Origin: JAVWPP01 sp036635835
GTDB lineage: Bacteria; Bacillota; Clostridia; TANB77; CAG-465
Assembly (NCBI GenBank): GCA_036635835.1
Contig: JAVWPP010000038.1
Location: 1-10,494 of the forward strand
Direction of reading: 5' to 3'
Length of the DNA stretch: 10,494 bases
Shown piece after piece: positions 6,208-10,494 of this stretch (the stretch's first letter is position 1; every line of letters begins with the position of its first letter). A program made the position numbers and the translations under genes. Under the pieces are notes generated by a model, which searched no databases, was not told where the DNA came from, and saw only the letters and a program-made list of their open reading frames with translations.

Positions 6208-7155
6208 CTATCTAAATTTCAGTATTAACTCTTTTGTATATTTTCTTGCTTCATCATTATACGTATGTCCATAATGTTCATATTTTATAAATTCAGCATT
6301 TTTAATATCTAGCTTAGAATATATATCCTTTATTTTATAAAATCTCTCCCATATATCTGATCCAAATAATTCAACATATATATTTTTTACATTTTCATCT
6401 GTATGCCTAAAATTCATTGCAGTATCGTTAGAGCTACTTTCGTTCTCACCCATAAAATATACTTGTTTCATGGATTTAAACGAAGGTAAATCAAAAACTA
6501 CGTCATATACACCTACTGGGTAAATTAGTTTTATATCATTATACACTTTTAAAGGTATAATAGCTTGGCTTCCAAAACCACCTGCAATTAGCAAAACAAC
6601 TTTTTTAGCATTCAAAGTAGCATATCTTAATACAAATTTTGCAGATGACGAAAATCCGTGACAAATAATTCTATCGTTTAATTTAACGCCATAATTCTCA
6701 AAAACATATTCTCTTATATATGTAAGTTGCCTATTAACTTGATCAAATATATTATAGTATGTATTATTCTTATCTTTACAAAAAACAACATTTCTTGTTG
6801 CTTGCATAGGAAAAAATTCATGCATATTATTGTTTGCTGGATGTATATAATTAGATGTTACTGGTATATATATAATTTGGTTTAATGCTGTTAAATTAAA
6901 CCCACCTACTTCTTCGCTAGTTTCCAATATTGCAGCATAAATATTATATATGTTACCTTCATTAGTTGCCATATTATTTCCATGCATAATAATAGTATTA
7001 CTTTCTATTATACTCGGAATATATAATACAAATGGAAAATTAAATAAATTATCTTTCTTATCTATAAAAATAAATTCACCCTTTTGCTTATCTATATATT
7101 TTTTTAATTTCATATAGTCTGAATTATCTATCTTATCTTTTAATAAACTTAACAT
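6208..7155 (-). CDS. Alpha/beta hydrolase (esterase/lipase-like)
   Basis: A 315-residue protein with no signal peptide or membrane helix, so probably cytoplasmic. The nucleophile elbow is RIICHGFSSSAKF (Ser169 in GFSSS, a GxSxS form of GxSxG). It is followed by KKVVLLIAGGFGSQ, then an acid strand VYFMGENESS (Glu239 where the family usually has Asp; Asp244 is an alternative) and a C-terminal EHYGHTY with the likely catalytic His297. Together these support a serine hydrolase of the esterase/PHB-depolymerase-like type; the substrate is unknown. AAAGGAG lies five bases before ATG 7155. It is divergent from the lysophospholipase-like gene at 7396. The gene is bounded on both sides by copies of the same intergenic repeat in direct orientation, suggesting it may have been inserted or can be lost as a unit. 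No clear terminator was found on its 3' side. Confidence 0.7.
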   Translation of the reverse strand: MLSLLKDKIDNSDYMKLKKYIDKQKGEFIFIDKKDNLFNFPFVLYIPSIIESNTIIMHGNNMATNEGNIYNIYAAILETSEEVGGFNLTALNQIIYIPVTSNYIHPANNNMHEFFPMQATRNVVFCKDKNNTYYNIFDQVNRQLTYIREYVFENYGVKLNDRIICHGFSSSAKFVLRYATLNAKKVVLLIAGGFGSQAIIPLKVYNDIKLIYPVGVYDVVFDLPSFKSMKQVYFMGENESSSNDTAMNFRHTDENVKNIYVELFGSDIWERFYKIKDIYSKLDIKNAEFIKYEHYGHTYNDEARKYTKELILKFR

Positions 7156-7182
7156 TTTTTCTCCTTTCTTATTCTTTTGTAT

Positions 7183-7211
7183 ACTATATCATAGATTTAA
7201 AAGACTGTACA
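7183..7211 (-). promoter_or_regulatory. Probable promoter of the 6208-7155 hydrolase
   Basis: On the minus strand: -35 TGTACA (7206-7211; 4 of 6 consensus), 17-base spacer, -10 TATAGT (7183-7188). ATACAAAA follows directly after the -10. Confidence 0.5.
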
Positions 7212-7226
7212 TGTTTTACAAAAAAA

Positions 7227-7284
7227 ATTCTCATATTTATATATATATTTCCGTATATAGATAGTTATCTTTTCTACGTTTTTC
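7227..7284. repeat. Intergenic repeat element, copy 2
   Basis: Begins ATTCTCAT (7227-7234), then an AT stretch two or more bases longer than in copy 1, then the 44-base block 7240-7283 identical to 6152-6195. It sits in the divergent promoter region, upstream of both the 7155 and the 7396 genes. Same orientation as copy 1; the two lie 1088 bases apart around one gene. Confidence 0.8.
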
Positions 7285-7311
7285 ATATATACCTCATATC
7301 CAAAACTAAAT

Positions 7312-7340
7312 TTGTATTTTACCACTTTTTGTGGTATAAT
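7312..7340 (+). promoter_or_regulatory. Promoter with internal operator of the lysophospholipase-like gene
   Basis: -10 TATAAT (7335-7340), 17-base spacer, weak -35 TTGTAT (7312-7317). The spacer contains the dyad TACCAC-TTTTT-GTGGTA (7320-7336), whose right arm enters the -10. Binding here would block RNA polymerase, so repression is likely; the regulator is unknown. Confidence 0.7.
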
Positions 7341-7395
7341 GTATATATACAAAATATATAATTAAAAAATAAATATTTTTTAAGGAGTGCTATTT

Positions 7396-8292
7396 ATGAA
7401 CATTAACAAATATTACAAAATGTCTGATTTCGATGGTTTATTACTTTCTATTAACATTTTAGAACCAAATACAGAGCCTAAAGGAATAGTTCAAATTTCT
7501 CATGGAATGTGCGACCACAAAAACAGATATAATATTTTAATGAGATTTTTAGCAGATAACGGATATGTGTGTATTGCACACGACCATAGAGGTCATGGTA
7601 GCAGCGTAATTAAACCATTTAACGATCTTGGATATTTTTACGATAATACAGGCACAGCAGTTGTACAAGATATGATTACTGTTTCAAACTTTATAAAAGA
7701 AAAGTATCCAAACCTACCTCTATTTGTTCTTTCATTTAGTATGGGAAGTTTAGTAGCAAGAGAATATATGAAGACACAAGATAGCGAAATCTCAGGTATT
7801 ATTCATATTGGCGCGCCATCTAAAAACAGCTTAACAAGCGTAGGTATTGTACTTTCTAAAGTACTTGCTTTCTTCCAAACAGATAGGAAAAGATCTAGAA
7901 TTATGAAAATACTAACAACTGGTTTTTCTAGCAGCTGGATAACTACAGATAAGAAAGAATTAGAGCTTGCGCTTGCAGATAAGCTTTGCGATTATACTTT
8001 CACTCTAAACGGTTATCTTAACTTATTAATCTTACTAAGAAGTGCATACTACAAGAATGAATATTTAGTTACAAATCCTTCTCTCCCTATTCTTTTTTTA
8101 AACGGTGAGAATGATTCTGTAGTAGGTAAACCTAGCAAGCTTAGACACACTTTAAAATTCTTTAGAGAGCTTGGCTATAGGAACATTACAAGTATTGTTT
8201 ACAAAAACGCTAATCATGATTTAATTCATGAAACAGAAAAAGGCAAGATATTTAAAGATATTTTAGACTTTATAGATATGCATAATATCTAA
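7396..8292 (+). CDS. PldB-like alpha/beta hydrolase (lysophospholipase/monoacylglycerol lipase family)
   Basis: A 298-residue cytoplasmic hydrolase of the Hydrolase_4/S33 group (COG2267), acting on lysophospholipids or monoacylglycerols in characterised relatives. Motifs in order: oxyanion-hole ISHGMCDHKNRY (about residues 34-45), HDHRGHGSS (62-70), nucleophile elbow FVLSFSMGS (Ser115), acid LFLNGENDSVVG (Asp240) and NANHDLIHE (His274). The elbow is SFSMG rather than the usual GHSMG, so Gly and His before the nucleophile are replaced, but the triad is complete. AAGGAG (7382-7387) lies eight bases before ATG 7396; a GTG in frame at 7387 overlaps that site and is not the start. The length is usual for the family. 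Transcribed alone from a promoter with an operator-like dyad and closed by a strong terminator. Confidence 0.85.
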   Translation: MNINKYYKMSDFDGLLLSINILEPNTEPKGIVQISHGMCDHKNRYNILMRFLADNGYVCIAHDHRGHGSSVIKPFNDLGYFYDNTGTAVVQDMITVSNFIKEKYPNLPLFVLSFSMGSLVAREYMKTQDSEISGIIHIGAPSKNSLTSVGIVLSKVLAFFQTDRKRSRIMKILTTGFSSSWITTDKKELELALADKLCDYTFTLNGYLNLLILLRSAYYKNEYLVTNPSLPILFLNGENDSVVGKPSKLRHTLKFFRELGYRNITSIVYKNANHDLIHETEKGKIFKDILDFIDMHNI

Positions 8293-8330
8293 AAAATGCA
8301 GAAGTATTTCTTCTGCATTTTTCTTTTTTT
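8292..8330 (+). terminator. Terminator of the lysophospholipase-like gene
   Basis: A 13-bp perfect stem AAAAATGCAGAAG/CTTCTGCATTTTT (8292-8304 with 8310-8322), 5-base loop, followed by C and seven T and then a long T-tract. The stem starts in the stop codon. Confidence 0.9.
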
Positions 8331-8397
8331 ATTTTTTATTTTTTATTTTTTTTTATTTTTTTTATTTTTTTTATTTTTTTTTATTTTTTTCGTTTTT
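8324..8397. repeat. Low-complexity T-tract after the terminator
   Basis: About 74 bases of T runs (5 to 9) separated by single A, with one CG at 8391-8392. It extends the U tract of the 8292-8322 hairpin far beyond the length needed. Same composition and strand as the tract at 285-360. It lies just before an assembly gap. Confidence 0.85.
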
Positions 8398-8398
8398 A

Positions 8399-8424
8399 AA
8401 ACCGCCAATATTTATTGGCGGTTT
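8399..8424. terminator. Second hairpin terminator between the T-tract and the gap
   Basis: An 11-bp perfect stem AAACCGCCAAT/ATTGGCGGTTT with a 4-base loop, the most GC-rich stem in the window. It may serve the minus-strand gene beyond the gap, or be a back-up for plus-strand read-through; U tracts are short on both sides (plus: TTTGTTTG). Confidence 0.65.
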
Positions 8425-8429
8425 GTTTG

Positions 8430-8529
8430 NNNNNNNNNNNNNNNNNNNNNNNNNNNNNNNNNNNNNNNNNNNNNNNNNNNNNNNNNNNNNNNNNNNNNNN
8501 NNNNNNNNNNNNNNNNNNNNNNNNNNNNN
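8430..8529. other. Assembly gap (100 N)
   Basis: Exactly 100 N, the conventional length for a gap of unknown size. Sequence could be missing between the hairpin at 8399-8424 and the stop codon at 8534-8536, so gene adjacency across it is not proven. The flanks are low-complexity T and a strong hairpin, both hard to assemble. Confidence 0.95.
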
Positions 8530-8533
8530 ATTT

Positions 8534-8929
8534 TTATTCTGCATAATCTGCTACTAGTTTATCATAGTTACGCATTCTATATACTTTTAAAACGTATTCA
8601 AAATCTGTTTTTAAGCCTTTGTACACTACTGCTTCTGGGTCTAATATTTTGTAGTTTTCAGCTTCTGTATAGAAAGCATAATCAAAATGCAAATGATCAA
8701 AAACTCTGTTTAAATCTGATGTTATTTTATAATAGTTTTCTTTCATATTTGGTTTTGTTTCAAACTCAAATAATACGCATATACTGTCTTTTGTTGTTTC
8801 AATTTTATATGCTATAGTTTTAATTCTCTTTTTGTCATATTGTACATTTACCATTTTTTCTTCTATACTTTTTTTAGTTAAATTAGATTTTTTAGAAAAC
8901 ACTAAACCTACTGTTGATATTTTATTCAT
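8534..8929 (-). CDS. Small protein of unknown function
   Basis: A 131-residue protein starting MNKISTVGLVFSKKSN. I do not recognise it. It looks soluble: no signal peptide, no membrane helix, alternating strands and helices (IKTIAYKIETTKDSICVLFEFE, then a YYKITSDLNRVFDHLHFDYAFY region) and many charged residues. The start is ATG 8929: AGGAG lies eight bases upstream, and an in-frame GTG at 8938 overlaps that site, so it cannot be the start. The stop lies only four bases from the gap, but the frame is complete. Transcribed from an excellent sigma-A promoter with a dyad over the -35, so it is probably strongly but conditionally expressed. Divergent from the 9170 gene. Confidence 0.75.
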   Translation of the reverse strand: MNKISTVGLVFSKKSNLTKKSIEEKMVNVQYDKKRIKTIAYKIETTKDSICVLFEFETKPNMKENYYKITSDLNRVFDHLHFDYAFYTEAENYKILDPEAVVYKGLKTDFEYVLKVYRMRNYDKLVADYAE

Positions 8930-8979
8930 AATATCCACTCCTAAAATTATTTTGAAGTTTTTTATTTTATTTAGGTAGT

Positions 8980-9015
8980 ATTATATCACGGAAATAAGTT
9001 TATGTCAACTTATTT
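8980..9015 (-). promoter_or_regulatory. Perfect-consensus sigma-A promoter with dyad over the -35
   Basis: On the minus strand: TTGACA (9003-9008), exactly 17 bases, TATAAT (8980-8985), the full consensus. The -35 lies in a 9-6-9 inverted repeat AAATAAGTT/AACTTATTT (8992-9000 with 9007-9015), a likely operator that would mask the -35. Drives the 8534-8929 gene. Confidence 0.85.
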
Positions 9016-9044
9016 ATTTATATATCTTAAAAAAAAGTATAAGT

Positions 9045-9098
9045 AACTTTATTCTCATTAACCATATTACCGTATCTAGATATATATTTTTTATATGT
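9045..9098. repeat. Intergenic repeat element, copy 3 (diverged)
   Basis: Starts AACTTTATTCTCATT (9045-9059), identical over 15 bases to copy 1. The part matching the 44-base block is diverged: about 30 of 38 aligned positions agree, including CCGTAT-x-TAGATA. Located between the divergent genes 8929 and 9170. Confidence 0.65.
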
Positions 9099-9169
9099 TT
9101 CCATATATCCATACCTGTAATTTTTTAATATACCCCGTCATATACTTAACTAAGAATTGGAGGAATATT

Positions 9170-9553
9170 ATGCAAAAAAAAATATCTGTAATATCTTTAA
9201 TATTACTTAGTCTCCTTATTTTCATTACGCAGTTTAATTTTCTAGACATAAGCTTTTGCATCTGGAAAATGCTCTCTACGTCCTTTATCCTAACTGCCCT
9301 ATTTATGCAAATTGCCTCATATACATTTAATTTTACAAAAGAAAACATGTATGCGCACATACTAATTAACTTCGTTTTTTCTACATTTATCTACCTAGCC
9401 ATATATACCGCGCTGCCGCTTTGTATCTACCTTTTAGACACATCTTCCTTGCTAAGTGGCGTTATGTACCTACTAATAGTTTTAGCTAGTACCCTTATCT
9501 TTACTTTTAGCTATATATATACAACATATTATATGTTTGAAAAAGAAGAATAA
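9170..9553 (+). CDS. Small four-helix integral membrane protein, unknown function
   Basis: A 127-residue protein starting MQKKISVISLILLSLLIF. Four hydrophobic segments at about residues 6-22, 28-50, 63-90 and 94-123, with a short charged end (FEKEE). No enzyme motif is visible and I do not recognise the family. The start is ATG 9170: GGAGGA lies five bases upstream, while in-frame codons back to 9095 have no such site and run into repeat-like sequence. A TATACT at 9141-9146 could be the -10, with no convincing -35. The following gene has its own promoter, so this may be a single-gene unit; only a weak AAAG/CTTT hairpin with a T run (about 9573-9588) follows the stop. Confidence 0.7.
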   Translation: MQKKISVISLILLSLLIFITQFNFLDISFCIWKMLSTSFILTALFMQIASYTFNFTKENMYAHILINFVFSTFIYLAIYTALPLCIYLLDTSSLLSGVMYLLIVLASTLIFTFSYIYTTYYMFEKEE

Positions 9554-9588
9554 GAAACAGTTATGTAATCTAAAGTATCTTTTTTTTC

Positions 9589-9617
9589 TTGACATTTACT
9601 AGTTTTTAGTATATACT
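9589..9617 (+). promoter_or_regulatory. Sigma-A promoter of the 9684 gene
   Basis: TTGACA (9589-9594), exactly 17 bases, TATACT (9612-9617). A 12-bp perfect palindrome TAGTATATACTA (9607-9618) covers the -10. The sequence from four bases after the -10, ATATACAAAATATATAAT (9622-9639), is identical to that after the 7396 promoter (7345-7362). Confidence 0.85.
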
Positions 9618-9683
9618 ATACATATACAAAATATATAATCTTATGTATAAATATATATAAGAAAACTTAGGAGGTACTTACTC

Positions 9684-10454
9684 ATGAGAAAAAATAGAAA
9701 ACTAAATTTTAAAAGTATGTTTAAACATACTAAAGTATCTACACTATCTAAACTAATACTCATACTTACTCTGCTTTTTGTAACATTTTGCATTTTCCCT
9801 ACGGTGAAAAAACAAATTATACAAGAAGAAGACGTAAAAAAAATGAGCGAAAACGTATCTAGAAACGATCAAAACATAGAGCATTTGAAAGAATTATTAA
9901 AAGAAAAAATATCTTTTTCTAAAAACTATGTTAATACTATTTCATTTGCAAACGATATTGTTTTAATGAAAATCTCTGGAAACAATATTGAAATTTTTGA
10001 CGATACTAATTACTCTAACACTGTTACAGAATATTTTTCTAAAAAGCAGCTTGTATTATCTGAAGATTACACCGCCGTAATAAGCATACCTTTACTTGCA
10101 CTAGACTATGGCGTTAATGACAAAACAGGTAATGTTAGCATAACTTATGACAAAGATAAGATACAGCTACTTGCAGTAGATATTCTAAAAAGTTCTTTTT
10201 CTGAAGATAATATCTTTTACAGAAACTACGATAAAGAAGATCTAGTAGCCATGCAAAGAAACAGTTTATCTAACATAAAAGATTCCGTTTTAAACAAACA
10301 AAATTTAAATCTAGCAGAGCAAACTATAATTAATTATATATTTGCAGATGCTATAATGCATAACATAAACGAAATTGAATTAAACGGAACAAACGTAGAT
10401 TTAAGCAGTGAGAAACAAAAGCAAACTTTTATACAAAATTTAGAACTAAACTAA
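9684..10454 (+). CDS. Single-pass membrane-anchored protein, possibly DUF4230-like
   Basis: A 256-residue protein. A basic N-terminus (residues 1-21) is followed by one membrane helix (about 22-39, LSKLILILTLLFVTFCIF), a charged, probably helical stretch (45-78), and an outside domain with a strand-rich centre (about 85-155, including EDYTAVISIPLLALDYGVND and GNVSITYDKDKI). A helical segment (about 180-228) follows, with spaced Lys/Gln and ADAIMHNI. The order anchor, beta domain, acidic loop, then C-terminal helix is like DUF4230 proteins, but the match is weak and made by eye, so function is unassigned. AGGAGGT lies eight bases before ATG 9684, and a near-perfect promoter lies 67 bases upstream. 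The 40 bases after the stop to the window end are A-rich with no clear hairpin. Confidence 0.75.
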   Translation: MRKNRKLNFKSMFKHTKVSTLSKLILILTLLFVTFCIFPTVKKQIIQEEDVKKMSENVSRNDQNIEHLKELLKEKISFSKNYVNTISFANDIVLMKISGNNIEIFDDTNYSNTVTEYFSKKQLVLSEDYTAVISIPLLALDYGVNDKTGNVSITYDKDKIQLLAVDILKSSFSEDNIFYRNYDKEDLVAMQRNSLSNIKDSVLNKQNLNLAEQTIINYIFADAIMHNINEIELNGTNVDLSSEKQKQTFIQNLELN

Positions 10455-10494
10455 AAAGAGAAAAAATATACAAAAAAATATAAGCAAAAAAATA

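Noticed and set aside
7387..7398. GTG 7387 as start of the lysophospholipase-like gene
   Set aside because: The GTG overlaps the AAGGAG ribosome binding site; ATG 7396 is at the right distance. The same reasoning removes GTG 8938 in favour of ATG 8929.
8296..8817. Open frame on the plus strand crossing the gap
   Set aside because: It is made of the T-tract (poly-Phe/Leu), unknown bases and the antisense of the 8534-8929 gene; no ribosome binding site and no protein-like composition.
8930..9169. Divergent intergenic region checked for a riboswitch or T-box leader
   Set aside because: The transcribed leaders are under 60 bases and lack the multiple GC-containing helices such elements need; only promoter parts and a repeat copy are seen.
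9091..9360. Open minus-strand frame opposite the 9170 membrane protein
   Set aside because: No Shine-Dalgarno site and no family pattern, whereas the plus-strand frame has GGAGGA and four clean membrane helices.

Overview
The window is extremely AT-rich DNA with standard Shine-Dalgarno sites (AAGGAG, AGGAGG), near-consensus sigma-A promoters with 17-bp spacers, and short intergenic hairpin terminators. Together with the protein types this points to a Bacillota (Firmicutes) genome, most likely a low-GC member of the Clostridia. It is a draft assembly: 100 Ns at 8430-8529 mark a scaffold gap, and two genes carry single-base frameshifts. No rRNA, tRNA, CRISPR array, transposase or phage gene was seen.

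Layout. Positions 1-4410 are all on the minus strand. They hold the start of a prepilin-like protein, a three-gene operon (a frameshifted matrixin-like secreted zinc metalloprotease followed by two tandem, closely related membrane-anchored proteins whose extracellular part resembles a TIMP/NTR-type OB fold), a PcsB/EnvC-like coiled-coil M23 peptidoglycan hydrolase, and a secreted papain-fold protein that seems to have lost its catalytic Cys and His. At 4687-6091 (plus) lies an orphan AlgI/DltB-type MBOAT O-acyltransferase broken by one inserted base. Then come two alpha/beta hydrolases transcribed divergently: a minus-strand esterase-like protein at 6208-7155 and a plus-strand PldB-like lysophospholipase at 7396-8292. 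After the gap there are a small unrecognised protein (8534-8929, minus), a four-helix membrane protein (9170-9553, plus) and a single-pass membrane-anchored protein with a faint DUF4230-like look (9684-10454, plus).

Common theme. Almost every recognisable product acts at the cell envelope: secreted or anchored proteases and possible inhibitors, wall hydrolase, surface acyl transfer, lipid or ester hydrolysis. Most genes have their own promoter, and several promoters carry a clear dyad over or beside the -35, -10 or start site, so the genes look individually regulated.

The two items I would look at first are (1) the metalloprotease plus two TIMP-like anchored proteins in one operon, a possible bacterial protease/inhibitor set, and (2) a roughly 60-bp intergenic repeat in three copies, two of which share 44 identical bases in direct orientation and flank the 6208-7155 hydrolase like the ends of a cassette.
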